Positions 18,263-27,975 of a stretch of DNA of 57,938 nt are shown in pieces. The notes under the pieces were generated by a model that was given only the letters and a program-made list of their open reading frames with translations, did not search any database and was not told where the DNA came from. The number at the start of each line of letters is the position of its first letter. Position 1 is the stretch's first letter. Both the position numbers and the translations under genes were made by a program. This stretch comes from Pseudomonas graminis. Lineage in GTDB: Bacteria > Pseudomonadota > Gammaproteobacteria > Pseudomonadales > Pseudomonadaceae. Location: the NCBI RefSeq assembly GCF_900111735.1, contig NZ_FOHW01000027.1:20224-78161 (forward strand), given 5' to 3'.

Positions 18263-19960
18263 ATGCTCGAAAACTTCTGGAAGGATAAATATCCGACAGG
18301 TATCGCTGCCGATATCGATCCGGATCAGTATCCGAACGTACAGGCCGTATTGAAACAGTCCTGCGAGCGTTTCGCCAACAAACCTGCGTTCAGCAACCTG
18401 GGCAAGACCCTCACCTACGGCGAAATGTACGCGCTGTCCGGTGCCTTCGCTGCGTATCTGCAACAGCACACCGACCTGCAACCGGGCGATCGCATCGCCG
18501 TGCAGCTGCCCAACGTGCTGCAGTACCCGGTCGCGGTGTTCGGCGCCATTCGTGCCGGGCTCATCGTGGTCAACACCAACCCGCTGTACACCGCGCGGGA
18601 AATGGAACATCAATTCAACGACTCCGGCGCCAAGGCGCTTGTCTGCCTGGCGAACATGGCGCACCTGGCTGAAAAGGTCGTGCCCAAGACCGGCGTCAAG
18701 CACATCATCGTCACCGAAGTTGCCGACCTGCTGCCGCCGCTCAAGCGCCTGCTGGTCAACAGCGTCATCAAGTACGTGAAGAAGATGGTCCCGCCGTTCC
18801 ATTTGCCCAAGGCAGTCAAATTCAACGACGTACTGGCCAAGGGGCACGGTCAGCCGGTGCAGGATGTGTCGCCGAACGGTGACGACGTCGCGGTGCTGCA
18901 ATACACCGGCGGCACCACCGGCGTGGCCAAGGGCGCGATGCTCACCCACCGCAACCTGATCGCCAATATGCTGCAGTGCCGGGCGCTGATGGCGGCCAAC
19001 CTCAACGAAGGCACGGAGATCCTGATCACGCCGTTGCCGCTGTACCACATCTATGCGTTCACCTTTCACTGCATGGCGATGATGCTGAGCGGCAACCATA
19101 ACGTGCTGATCAGCAACCCGCGCGATCTGTCGGCGATGGTGAAAGAGCTGTCGAAGTGGAAGTTTTCCGGCTTCGTCGGGCTCAATACGCTATTCGTGGC
19201 GCTGTGCAACAACGCTGACTTCCGTAACCTCGATTTCTCCTCGCTGAAACTCACCCTCTCGGGCGGCATGGCCCTGCAAACCGCGGCGGCCGAGCGCTGG
19301 AAAGAAGTCACCGGCTGTTCTATCTGCGAAGGTTATGGCATGACCGAAACCAGCCCTGTGGCCTCTGTTAACCCTTTTCAGAAGATCCAGATGGGCACCA
19401 TCGGCATTCCCGTGCCCTCGACCCTGTGCAAGACCATCAACGATGCGGGCGAAGAGCTGCCGTTGGGCGAAGTGGGCGAGCTGTGCATCAAGGGCCCCCA
19501 GGTGATGAAGGGCTACTGGCAAAACCAGGCCGCCACCGACGAGATGCTCGATGCCGACGGTTGGTTGAAGACCGGCGACATCGCGATCATCCAGCCGGAT
19601 GGCTACATGCGCATTGTTGATCGCAAGAAAGACATGATCCTGGTCTCCGGCTTCAACGTGTACCCGAACGAACTGGAAGACGTGCTGGCGACCCTGCCGG
19701 GCGTTCTGCAGTGCGCGGCCATCGGTATCCCGGACGAGAAATCCGGTGAGGCGATCAAGCTGTTCGTGGTGTGCAAGCCGGGCACGACCCTGAGCAAGGA
19801 TCAAGTCATGCAGCACATGCGCGCCAACGTCACGGCTTATAAAGTGCCGCGCAGCGTGGAATTCCGCGACGCCCTGCCGACCACCAACGTTGGCAAGATC
19901 CTGCGCCGCGAACTGCGCGACGAAGAATTGAAAAGACTGGCACTGAAAAAGCCCGCCTGA
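18263..19960 (+). CDS. fadD1: Long-chain fatty acid-CoA ligase FadD1
   Basis: A 565-residue paralogue of FadD2 with the same motifs: YTGGTTGVAKG at 214-224, GYGMTETSPV, DGWLKTGDIAI and DRKKDMILVSGFNVYPNELE, and the C-terminal NVGKILRRELRD. The ATG at 18263 has GAGGAG upstream and aligns with the FadD2 start; a GTG at 18227 would add 12 residues without support. Likely activates long-chain fatty acids for beta-oxidation; the two copies in P. aeruginosa differ in chain-length preference. The 291-base leader after the fadD2 terminator should contain its promoter. Confidence 0.95.
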   Translation: MLENFWKDKYPTGIAADIDPDQYPNVQAVLKQSCERFANKPAFSNLGKTLTYGEMYALSGAFAAYLQQHTDLQPGDRIAVQLPNVLQYPVAVFGAIRAGLIVVNTNPLYTAREMEHQFNDSGAKALVCLANMAHLAEKVVPKTGVKHIIVTEVADLLPPLKRLLVNSVIKYVKKMVPPFHLPKAVKFNDVLAKGHGQPVQDVSPNGDDVAVLQYTGGTTGVAKGAMLTHRNLIANMLQCRALMAANLNEGTEILITPLPLYHIYAFTFHCMAMMLSGNHNVLISNPRDLSAMVKELSKWKFSGFVGLNTLFVALCNNADFRNLDFSSLKLTLSGGMALQTAAAERWKEVTGCSICEGYGMTETSPVASVNPFQKIQMGTIGIPVPSTLCKTINDAGEELPLGEVGELCIKGPQVMKGYWQNQAATDEMLDADGWLKTGDIAIIQPDGYMRIVDRKKDMILVSGFNVYPNELEDVLATLPGVLQCAAIGIPDEKSGEAIKLFVVCKPGTTLSKDQVMQHMRANVTAYKVPRSVEFRDALPTTNVGKILRRELRDEELKRLALKKPA

Positions 19961-19997
19961 GTCAGTCCTGACCACCACAGACCCCGGCAGCGTGGTC

Positions 19998-20265
19998 GGC
20001 CTAACGGCCTCGGGTTTCGCCTTCGGCGAGTTACTTGATAAAGCCCCAAGTAACCAAGGGCTTTTGCTCCTGGTTGGGCCCCGACTTCGTCGGGGTTCCT
20101 TCACTCCGGTCCCGCTCCGTGGGCCCGCGCCGAACGGACATCCATGTCCTGACGGCGCTCTCGCCGCATCCATGCGGCTCGGCCCACTCCGCGAAACCTG
20201 CGTTCAGCCTGCACCCAAGTCGCGTTTGGCAGTGACTGGACTTTTTGCGTCCGAAGATCAAAAGC
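19998..20265 (-). repeat. Long structured repeat, copy B (inverted)
   Basis: Inverted copy of the element at 2712-2982. Read on the minus strand it keeps the GCCGCATGGATGCGGC and GGACATGGATGTCC hairpins, the AAAGCCC/GGGCTTT stem (20058-20064 with 20040-20046) and the GTTACTTG/CAAGTAAC pair. Its terminal hairpin is GGCC-GTTA-GGCC, different in sequence from those of the other copies. An additional perfect stem CCCCGAC-GAA-GTCGGGG replaces a weaker one in copies A and C. Confidence 0.85.
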
Positions 20266-20275
20266 AGATCACAAG

Positions 20276-20417
20276 CTTCCCGGCTAAAGCCGGTCCCACA
20301 GACCTACTGCGCACCCACTGTAGGATCGGCTTCAGCCGGGAAGAGGCTGGTGTGATCGCCACATATTTTACTGGATGCACGCCCTGCTTTTAGTGGGACC
20401 GGCTTTAGCCGGGAAGA
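20276..20417. repeat. REP arms (CCCGGCTAAAGCCGG type)
   Basis: A REP pair at 20276-20345 directly adjoins the long repeat, as in the other two copies, with a third arm GGGACCGGCTTTAGCCGGGA at 20395-20414. Confidence 0.85.
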
Positions 20418-20626
20418 GGCCTGCATGACCGTCATTAATTTTTTGGCATAAACCCTCCGTGTGGAAGCCGTCACGACCTCGTGGGAGCGACCGGGGTGGC
20501 GCTCCACATTGCGCGCGAGGACTTACACCCTGCCCGTGAATGCCTTTGCGCCACAGACCTGCCTCCACCCCATCAAATCTGCGACAATCCGCGCCCTGCA
20601 TTCAGATAGAAAGATTCCGCGCCCTG

Positions 20627-23600
20627 ATGACCGACGATTCGACCTCCATCGACCAACTCTTCAAGAACCTCGACCACGCGATGATCAGCGATCGTCATCG
20701 CTTGCGCCGGCAATTGCATGAGCTGCGCAAGAAACCGGACGAGACGAAGCTGGCGCAGTGGGTTGAGCGCGTGCAGGCATCGTGCGCCCGTGTGGTGAGT
20801 CGCGCGCAAAGCGTGCCGACCATGCGCTACGACGAAAACCTGCCGATCGCCGCCAAGCGCGACGAGATCAAGAAGGCGCTGCTGGAACATCAGGTGTTGA
20901 TCATCGCCGGCGAAACCGGCTCGGGCAAAACCACTCAGTTGCCGAAAATCTGCCTGGAAATCGGTCGCGGGCAGCACGGACTGATCGGCCACACCCAGCC
21001 ACGTCGAATCGCAGCACGCAGCGTCGGCAGCCGGGTCGCCGAAGAAATCGGCACGCCGCTGGGCGGGCTGGTGGGGTACCAGGTGCGCTTCGAAGACCAG
21101 AGCGACGAAAACACCCTGATCAAGCTGATGACCGACGGCATCCTGCTCGCCGAAACCCAGCACGACCGCTTTCTTGAGCGCTACGACACGATCATCGTCG
21201 ACGAAGCCCACGAACGCAGCCTGAACATCGACTTCCTCCTCGGCTACCTGAAAACCCTGCTGCCCCGTCGCCCGGACCTGAAGGTCATCATCACCTCGGC
21301 GACCATCGACCTCGAACGTTTCTCGGAGCATTTCGACAAGGCGCCGGTCATCGAAGTCTCGGGCCGCACTTTCCCGGTGGAGACGTGGTACCGGCCGATG
21401 ACCGCCCAGCAGGACGAAGAGGGCAACAGCATCGAGGAAGACCTGACCGTCGATCAGGCGATTCTCGCCACGCTGGACGAGCTGGCCGCCTTCGAACGCA
21501 GCGAGCGCAAGTCCCCCGGCGATGTGCTGGTGTTTCTGCCCGGCGAGCGAGAGATTCGTGACGCCGCTGAAATGCTGCGCAAGGCGCAACTCAAGCACAC
21601 CGAAATCCTGCCGCTGTATGCGCGCCTGTCGCCGGCCGAACAGCAGCGAATTTTCCAGTCGCACCCGGGCCGTCGTGTGGTGCTGGCGACCAACGTTGCC
21701 GAAACCTCGCTGACCGTGCCGGGCATTCGCTACGTCATCGACACTGGCACCGCGCGCATCAGCCGCTACAGCTACCGCGCCAAGGTGCAGCGTCTGCCCA
21801 TCGAAGCGATTTCCCAGGCCAGCGCCAACCAGCGCAAGGGCCGTTGCGGCCGGGTCGAGCCGGGCCTGTGCGTGCGGCTGTATAGCGAAGAAGATTTCCT
21901 CTCGCGGCCTGAATTCACCGATCCGGAAATTCTGCGCACCAACCTCGCGGCGGTCATCCTGCAGATGCTCCACCTGCGACTGGGCCAGATCACCGATTTC
22001 CCGTTCATCGAGCCGCCGGATGGCAAGGCGATCAGCGACGGCTTCAACCTGTTGCAGGAGCTGTCAGCGGTCGATCGCGAGAACAACCTGACGCCCATGG
22101 GCCGTCAACTGGCGCGCCTGCCGGTGGACCCGCGCATGGGCCGCATGTTGCTCGAAGCGGCGAAGCAGGGCAGCTTGCAGGAAGTGCTGATCGTTGCCAG
22201 CGCAATGTCAATTCAGGACCCCCGCGAGCGTCCGCCGGAGCGTCAGCAGGCCGCCGATCAGGCCCACGCCCAGTGGAAAGATCAGGACTCCGACTTCGCC
22301 GGGCTGGTCAATCTGTGGCGCGGTTTCGAAGAGCAGCGCCAGGCCCTGACCGCCAGTCCGCTGCGTAATTGGTGCCGTCGTAATTTCCTCAACTACCTGC
22401 GCCTGCGCGAATGGCGTGACTCCCATCGTCAACTGAGTTTGATCTGCCGCGACCTGCAACTGACGGTCAACAAAGAGCCGGCCGATTTCCCGAAATTTCA
22501 CAAGGCGGTGCTCTCGGGCCTGCTCAGCCAGATCGGCCAGAAGACCGAAGACGGCGACTACATGGGCGCGCGTCAGCGGCGGTTCTGGGTGCATCCGTCG
22601 TCGGGGCTGGGCCGCAAGCGCCCGCAATGGATCATGGCCGCCGAGCTGGTGGAAACCACCAAGCTGTATGCGCGCATGGTGGCGAAAATCGAGCCGGACT
22701 GGATCGAGCCGCTTGCCGGGCACTTGATCAAGAAAAACCACTTCGAACCCCATTGGGAGAAGAAGCGCGGCCAGGTCGTTGCCTTCGAGCAGATCACCCT
22801 GTTCGGCCTTATCGTCGTTGGGCGTCGTCCGGTGCATTTCGGGCCGATCGATCCGGCGGTGTCCCGCGAGTTCTTCATCCGCGAAGGGCTGGTGCGCGGT
22901 GAAATCCAGTCCCGGGCCAAATGCCTCTCAGCCAATGCCAAATTGCTGGAGCAGCTCGACGAACTGGAAGCCAAGGCACGTCGGCGCGACATTCTGGCCG
23001 ACGAAGAAACGCTGTACCGCTACTACGACGAACGCTTGCCGGCGGAGATTCACCAGACCGCGACGTTCGACGCCTGGTACCGGATGGAGAGCCAGAAGAA
23101 CCCGCAGTTGCTGATCATGCGCGAGGAAGATGTGCTCGCCCGAGAGGCCAGCGAGGTCACCGCCAATCAGTACCCGGACACCTTGAGAATTGGCGAACTG
23201 ACCTTATCGCTGACTTATCACTTCGAACCGAACCATCCGCGCGACGGCGTGACCCTGCGGGTGCCGGCGCCGCTGTTGCTGTCGTTGCCGGCCGAGCGCC
23301 TGGAATGGCTGGTGCCAGGGCTGCTGGAAACCAAATGCGTGGCGCTGGTGCGCAACCTGCCCAAGGCGCTGCGCAAGAATTTCGTGCCGGTGCCGGACTT
23401 TGTCAAAGCCGCCTTGCAGCGGATGGTCTTCGCCGAAGGCTCGTTGCCTCAGGCACTGGGCCGCGAGTTGTTGCGCATGACTGGCGTGCGGGTGACCGAC
23501 GAAGCGTGGGCCGAAGCGGCGCAACAGGTGGAAAGCCACCTGAAAATGAACCTTGAAGTGGTCGATGCCAACGGCAAGTTCCTCGGCGAAGGCCGTGAGC

Positions 23601-24538
23601 TGGATGAGCTGACCGCGCGGTTCGCCGAGGCCGGTCAGGCTGCATTGGCGGTGCCCCAATCGGCGAAAGGCCAGCAGCCGGTCGAGGCCAAGGGCTTTGC
23701 CGCGGTGGCCGAAAAGACTCAGCAGAAGATCGCCGGGCTGTCGATGACGGTGTATCCGGCGCTGGTGGAAGAGGGCGGTGCGGTCAAGGAAGGGCGTTTC
23801 TCGACCCAGGCCGAGGCCGAATATCAGCACCGTCGAGCGCTGCAACGGCTGTTGTTGCAGCAACTGGCCGAGCCGACCAAGTTCCTGCGCAGCAAGCTGC
23901 CCGGCCAGACCGAGCTGGCGTTGCTGTACCGCGACCTGGGTCGGGTCGATGCGCTGATCGAAGACATCCTGCTGGCGAGCCTCGACAGCTGCATCCTTGA
24001 GGGTGAAGCGACGTTGCCCCGAGACGGCGCCGGCCTGCTGTCGCTGGCCGAGCGCAAGCGTGGCGGTCTGACCGAACATGCGGAGCGGCTGGCAAGGCTC
24101 ACGCTTGAGATTCTCAAGCTGTGGCATGGCCTGCAAAAGCGCTTCAAGGGCAAGATCGATCTGGCCCAGGCCGTGGCCCTGAACGACATCAAAGGCCAGC
24201 TGAGCAAGCTGGTGTATCCCGGCTTCGTCCGCGAAACCCCGGCGTTGTGGCTCAAGGAACTGCCGCGTTACCTCAAGGCCGTCGAACTCCGTCTTGAGAA
24301 ACTCGGCAGCCAGGCACAGAAGGACCGGGTCTGGAGTATCGAACTGGGCAATCTCTGGGCGCAGTACCAGACCCGCGCCGACAAACATGCTCAGGAAGGC
24401 AAGCGCGATCCGGAACTGGTGGTGTATCGCTGGTGGATGGAGGAATACCGCGTCTCGCTGTTCGCGCAGCAGCTGGGGACGAAAGTGCCGATCTCTGACA
24501 AGCGCCTGAACAAGCAGTGGACCCAGGTCGAGGGGTGA
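20627..24538 (+). CDS. hrpA: ATP-dependent RNA helicase HrpA
   Basis: A 1303-residue DEAH-box helicase, the same size as E. coli HrpA (1300). Walker A GETGSGKTT is at 95-103; DEAH in IIVDEAHERSLNIDFLLG near 185-200; motif III SATID; motif VI QRKGRCGRVEPG. The winged-helix, ratchet and OB-fold regions follow, then the long HrpA-specific C-terminal domain. I start at 20627 (MTDDSTSIDQLF); the in-frame ATG at 20540 would add 29 residues rich in Pro and Arg that look noncoding. HrpA resolves stalled ribosomes on mRNA in E. coli. A single gene in the PA3297 position. Confidence 0.96.
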   Translation: MTDDSTSIDQLFKNLDHAMISDRHRLRRQLHELRKKPDETKLAQWVERVQASCARVVSRAQSVPTMRYDENLPIAAKRDEIKKALLEHQVLIIAGETGSGKTTQLPKICLEIGRGQHGLIGHTQPRRIAARSVGSRVAEEIGTPLGGLVGYQVRFEDQSDENTLIKLMTDGILLAETQHDRFLERYDTIIVDEAHERSLNIDFLLGYLKTLLPRRPDLKVIITSATIDLERFSEHFDKAPVIEVSGRTFPVETWYRPMTAQQDEEGNSIEEDLTVDQAILATLDELAAFERSERKSPGDVLVFLPGEREIRDAAEMLRKAQLKHTEILPLYARLSPAEQQRIFQSHPGRRVVLATNVAETSLTVPGIRYVIDTGTARISRYSYRAKVQRLPIEAISQASANQRKGRCGRVEPGLCVRLYSEEDFLSRPEFTDPEILRTNLAAVILQMLHLRLGQITDFPFIEPPDGKAISDGFNLLQELSAVDRENNLTPMGRQLARLPVDPRMGRMLLEAAKQGSLQEVLIVASAMSIQDPRERPPERQQAADQAHAQWKDQDSDFAGLVNLWRGFEEQRQALTASPLRNWCRRNFLNYLRLREWRDSHRQLSLICRDLQLTVNKEPADFPKFHKAVLSGLLSQIGQKTEDGDYMGARQRRFWVHPSSGLGRKRPQWIMAAELVETTKLYARMVAKIEPDWIEPLAGHLIKKNHFEPHWEKKRGQVVAFEQITLFGLIVVGRRPVHFGPIDPAVSREFFIREGLVRGEIQSRAKCLSANAKLLEQLDELEAKARRRDILADEETLYRYYDERLPAEIHQTATFDAWYRMESQKNPQLLIMREEDVLAREASEVTANQYPDTLRIGELTLSLTYHFEPNHPRDGVTLRVPAPLLLSLPAERLEWLVPGLLETKCVALVRNLPKALRKNFVPVPDFVKAALQRMVFAEGSLPQALGRELLRMTGVRVTDEAWAEAAQQVESHLKMNLEVVDANGKFLGEGRELDELTARFAEAGQAALAVPQSAKGQQPVEAKGFAAVAEKTQQKIAGLSMTVYPALVEEGGAVKEGRFSTQAEAEYQHRRALQRLLLQQLAEPTKFLRSKLPGQTELALLYRDLGRVDALIEDILLASLDSCILEGEATLPRDGAGLLSLAERKRGGLTEHAERLARLTLEILKLWHGLQKRFKGKIDLAQAVALNDIKGQLSKLVYPGFVRETPALWLKELPRYLKAVELRLEKLGSQAQKDRVWSIELGNLWAQYQTRADKHAQEGKRDPELVVYRWWMEEYRVSLFAQQLGTKVPISDKRLNKQWTQVEG

Positions 24539-24574
24539 TTTCCTCCGCGCGGCGGCTTGCTTCTGCCGAAGGCG

Positions 24575-24708
24575 TAGGAGCGTGGCTTGTCCCGCGATCT
24601 GGTGCGCAGCATCAGCCCAGCCGGAAATCCGGTTTTGGCGGGCGATACACGACCCCCAGGTTTACGGCCGCTGCGCGACCGATCGCGGGACAAGCCACGC
24701 TCCTACAG
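24575..24708. repeat. REP pair (TAGGAGCGTGGCTTGTCCCGCGAT type)
   Basis: TAGGAGCGTGGCTTGTCCCG and its inverted partner ATCGCGGGACAAGCCACGCT enclose a spacer with further weak symmetry. It lies in the 392-base gap after hrpA; the remaining 220 bases to the GTG at 24931 hold no gene that I can see. Confidence 0.85.
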
Positions 24709-24930
24709 TGAGCGTCACGCGTGTACGTTTACCCCGATAGCGCGAAATGGCGGCCGTTATGGCAAACTTCGCGGCTAAACTTCATAGCGTCATAAAACAT
24801 CCGTCGTCCGCCAAGCGGGTTGCTGCCTCGTTGCATTGGGACCTTCGTTCCAGATCGCCAACGCCCCCGCTTGTGCTGGCTGTTCAGCTGCTGCCTTCAA
24901 TGAGCTGCTTTTATCTCGAGAGGAACGACC

Positions 24931-26052
24931 GTGTACGAAGTCGTGATCAGTGGCACCGGGCTTTTCACCCCCGCCAACAGTATTTCCAACGATGAGCTGG
25001 TGCAGTCTTTCAACACTTACGTTGCCCGGTTTAACGCCGAAAATGCCGCCGCTATCGAAGCGGGAGAGATTCAGGCACTGACGGAATCCAACGCGGCGTT
25101 CATCGAAAAAGCCAGCGGCATCAAAAGCCGGTACGTGATGGACAAGGACGGCATTCTCGACCCCCAGCGCATGAAGCCGCGCCTGCCCGAGCGCTCCAAT
25201 GACGAATGGTCGATCCTCTGCGAGATGGGCGTTGCGGCGGCCAAGCAGGCCCTGCAGCGCGCTGGCAAAACTGCAGCCGACATCGACGGCGTGATTGTCG
25301 CCTGTTCGAATCTGCAACGCGCGTACCCGGCGATCTCCATCGAAATCCAGGCGGCGCTGGGCGTTCAGGGCTTCGGCTTTGACATGAACGTGGCGTGCTC
25401 ATCGGCCACGTTCGGCATTCAGGCAGCATGCAACAGCGTCAAGCTGGGCCAGGCCCGCGCGCTGTTGGTCATCAGCCCGGAGATCTGCACCGCTCACCTC
25501 AATTTCCGCGACCGTGACAGCCACTTCATCTTCGGTGATGCCGCCACGGCGGTGGTGGTCGAGCGCGCTGACCTGGCGACCTCAAAGCATCAGTTCGACA
25601 TCGTCGGCACCAAGCTGCTGACCACGTTCTCCAACAACATCCGCAACAACTTCGGTTTCCTCAACCGCACGGCGGAAGAGGGCGAAGGCAAGTCGGACAA
25701 GCTGTTCGTGCAGGAAGGCCGCAAGGTGTTCCGCGACGTCTGCCCGATGGTCGCCGAACTGGTGGCTGCGCACCTGGACGAGAACCAGCTGAATATCGGC
25801 GACGTGCAACGGTTCTGGCTGCATCAGGCCAACCTGAGCATGAACCACCTGATCGTGAAAAAACTGCTGGGCCGTGACGCCTCGGTCGAAGAAGCACCGG
25901 TGATCCTCGACCGCTACGCCAACACCAGCTCCGCAGGTTCGGTGATCGCGTTTCACGAGTACCAGGACTACCTGCCAAGCGGCGCGCTGGGTGTGCTCAG
26001 CTCGTTCGGCGCCGGGTATTCGATTGGTAGCGTGATTCTGCGCAAGAAATAA
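24931..26052 (+). CDS. Beta-ketoacyl synthase III-like enzyme (FabH2-type)
   Basis: A 373-residue thiolase-fold condensing enzyme. The active-site triad is seen as Cys156 in NVACSSATFGI, His298 in FWLHQAN and Asn331 in YANTSSAG. It starts with GTG, supported by AGAGGAA eight bases upstream. It is longer than ordinary FabH (about 317) because of an insertion near residues 30-90. It resembles PA3286 of P. aeruginosa, which joins octanoyl-CoA to malonyl-ACP and so shunts beta-oxidation intermediates into fatty-acid synthesis; the same role is inferred here. The nearby fadD genes support a fatty-acid context. Confidence 0.85.
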   Translation: MYEVVISGTGLFTPANSISNDELVQSFNTYVARFNAENAAAIEAGEIQALTESNAAFIEKASGIKSRYVMDKDGILDPQRMKPRLPERSNDEWSILCEMGVAAAKQALQRAGKTAADIDGVIVACSNLQRAYPAISIEIQAALGVQGFGFDMNVACSSATFGIQAACNSVKLGQARALLVISPEICTAHLNFRDRDSHFIFGDAATAVVVERADLATSKHQFDIVGTKLLTTFSNNIRNNFGFLNRTAEEGEGKSDKLFVQEGRKVFRDVCPMVAELVAAHLDENQLNIGDVQRFWLHQANLSMNHLIVKKLLGRDASVEEAPVILDRYANTSSAGSVIAFHEYQDYLPSGALGVLSSFGAGYSIGSVILRKK

Positions 26053-26080
26053 CGCTCGCGGAATGACCGCGGTTGCTGAC

Positions 26081-26215
26081 GTAGGCGCGTGGCTTGTCCC
26101 GCGATCTGGCGCGCAGCGGCAGCAACACAATGAATGCGGTGTGTCAGCAAGAATGGCGTGGCGAGGTTTAACGACTGCTGCGTAGCCGATCGCTGGACAA
26201 GCCACGCTCCTACAG
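26081..26215. repeat. REP pair (GTGGCTTGTCCCGCGAT type)
   Basis: CGTGGCTTGTCCCGCGAT and an inverted, slightly decayed partner CGATCGCTGGACAAGCCACG, downstream of the FabH-like gene. Confidence 0.8.
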
Positions 26216-26234
26216 AGTTCGGCGTATGGCATCG

Positions 26235-26303
26235 CAACAAAAAAGCCCGGCGTTGCTCTGTCGGAACGGATGAGGGGGATCCGACAGGGCAACGGCGGGC
26301 TTG
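26235..26303 (-). terminator. Terminator of the porin gene
   Basis: On the minus strand a long interrupted stem (AAGCCCG, CGTTGCC, CTGTCGGA and complements) ends in GGGCTTTTTTG. It lies about 75 bases beyond the porin stop. Confidence 0.85.
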
Positions 26304-26376
26304 AGTTCTGTAGCAGCTTCAAACGGCAGGAGCACGCCGCTTGAAGCTTTCAGCTTGTAACTTGCAGCAGTCTCTC

Positions 26377-27696
26377 TTAAAACTTCGCCAGCACGTCCAG
26401 TTGCAGCGTGTTGGCATCCTGATCACGCGGCAGCGCAGAAGTCGCGAAGTCCGCTTTGGTCAGGAAGTACGTCGCGCCGACCGCGAAGTTCTTGTCGATG
26501 TCGTAGGAAATGGCCAGCTTGTGACCGCGCGAACCGGTAGTGCCGTTGGCGAAGTCGGAGTCGGTGAAAGCACCCACCACAGCGTTACGCTGGGTATCGC
26601 GGTAGTTGTAGTCCAGACCGAAACCGAACACCTTGGTTTTCACACCGGCCAACCAGGCGGTGTCTTCGTCGCTGTTGGTGGCGCTGTTGACCACGTACTG
26701 ACCGTACAGGCCGACCGGTACCACGAAGCCTGTCAGGTCCAGTTGACCGAAGCCTTCATACAGGCGGAAGTCGGTGGTGTTGTTGCCGTTGATGCTCAAG
26801 CCACAGAACGTGGTGCTGGTGCTGGCAGCGGCCGGATTACAGTCGTTGGAGTTTTCGTAGTTGTAGACCGAACCGCCGACCGTCATCTTCACGTTGTCAG
26901 TGATGGCGATTCGCGTACCCAACTGAGCCGCGTTCAGGCGCAGGTCGTTCTTGAACTGCGTCCCTTCACCGCTGATGTTGTCCTTGAGGGTGTAAGTACC
27001 GGCGCTGCCGAACAGCTCGAAGCCCTTGTTGATCGGCAGGCTGTAAGTGGCAGCCAGACCTTCAGGGTTGATGTCGTTGTCCCAGATCACGTCGCCTTCG
27101 CTGACCCATGGCTGAGCCATCTTGCCGGCGATGACGTGCAGGTTCTGGATGGCAGTCGGGTGGTAGTCGATGAAGCCCTGATCCAGCCACAGGTCTTTCT
27201 TGGTGAAGTAGTCGTTCTGGTCAACGTTGGTCGAGTTGGCCTTGTTATCGCCACCGGTGGCGATGCGGATACCGGTGCTGACCTGCGGGTTGATCTCGCT
27301 GTAGGCGCCGAGACGCACACGGATACGCTGACGGTTTTTGTCCTGGCTGTTGTTCTGGTCGTCGATCTTGACCGTCTCTTGTCGAACGCGGACGTCGCCT
27401 TTGAATTGAGTCTTTGCTGCCCAGGCCACTTTCTGTTCGAAGGCAGACAGTTCGGAGGACTTGGCAGTGGTAGCGGCGGCGATCTGGTCGGACGTGGCTT
27501 TCTGGGCCTGTTGCTGAGCCAGCTGGTCTTTGGTCAGCTCGGTTTGCAGTTCGGCGTATTGGGCAGGTGAAATCGAGCCGTTGGCCTTGAGCATGTCGAG
27601 CAGTTTTGCGTCGACTGCGGCACTGGCCGGAACGCTCATGGCCAGCAGCACACCACCACACAGGGCTGCCGCAGTTTTCGTGTAAGCAAGACGCAT
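26377..27696 (-). CDS. Putative outer-membrane porin
   Basis: A 439-residue protein of the 'putative porin' type (Porin_5-like). Signal peptide cleaved after VPASA. Residues about 28-90 form a Gln/Ala-rich helix (LAQQQAQKATSDQIAAA) likely to be a periplasmic coiled coil. The rest alternates in beta-strand fashion and ends with Phe (LDVLAKF), the usual signal for outer-membrane assembly. Two cysteines (NDCNP, FCGLS) may form a loop disulfide. The substrate is not predictable. A single gene, with a strong terminator downstream and a 279-base divergent gap upstream. Confidence 0.85.
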   Translation of the reverse strand: MRLAYTKTAAALCGGVLLAMSVPASAAVDAKLLDMLKANGSISPAQYAELQTELTKDQLAQQQAQKATSDQIAAATTAKSSELSAFEQKVAWAAKTQFKGDVRVRQETVKIDDQNNSQDKNRQRIRVRLGAYSEINPQVSTGIRIATGGDNKANSTNVDQNDYFTKKDLWLDQGFIDYHPTAIQNLHVIAGKMAQPWVSEGDVIWDNDINPEGLAATYSLPINKGFELFGSAGTYTLKDNISGEGTQFKNDLRLNAAQLGTRIAITDNVKMTVGGSVYNYENSNDCNPAAASTSTTFCGLSINGNNTTDFRLYEGFGQLDLTGFVVPVGLYGQYVVNSATNSDEDTAWLAGVKTKVFGFGLDYNYRDTQRNAVVGAFTDSDFANGTTGSRGHKLAISYDIDKNFAVGATYFLTKADFATSALPRDQDANTLQLDVLAKF

Positions 27697-27975
27697 ATCA
27701 ATCTCCGTAATCGAGAAGGGATGACCGAATCATCCGGGGATCAACCGACCAAAGGCGGGCGGGGAAAAGTCCGAATCCTTAGAACCTCTGGCTCTAAAAA
27801 CAGGCGCCAGTATTGCCAGCGTTTATGACGAAACAGTGGCGAAGTGATGTCATGTCGATGACATGTGAAAATTTCGTTGGACCTGCGGGCTAGAGCGGCG
27901 GCGTGCGTAAATTCATGTGCAGCACTTATGAATAGGTGATACTTCGCAACACGTTGCGTGACCTGGAGTGGCGAG

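Larger units (their letters stand above)
19961..20626. other. Gene-free interval made of repeats
   Basis: The 666 bases between fadD1 and hrpA hold the long structured repeat in inverted orientation (19998-20265), then REP arms (20276-20417). From 20460 to 20626 I see only a short palindrome-rich stretch and the expected hrpA promoter region, with no recognisable gene. Confidence 0.75.

Noticed and set aside
20573..21973. 466-codon minus-strand frame opposite hrpA
   Set aside because: Antisense shadow of the helicase core; composition is not protein-like and no ribosome site is seen.
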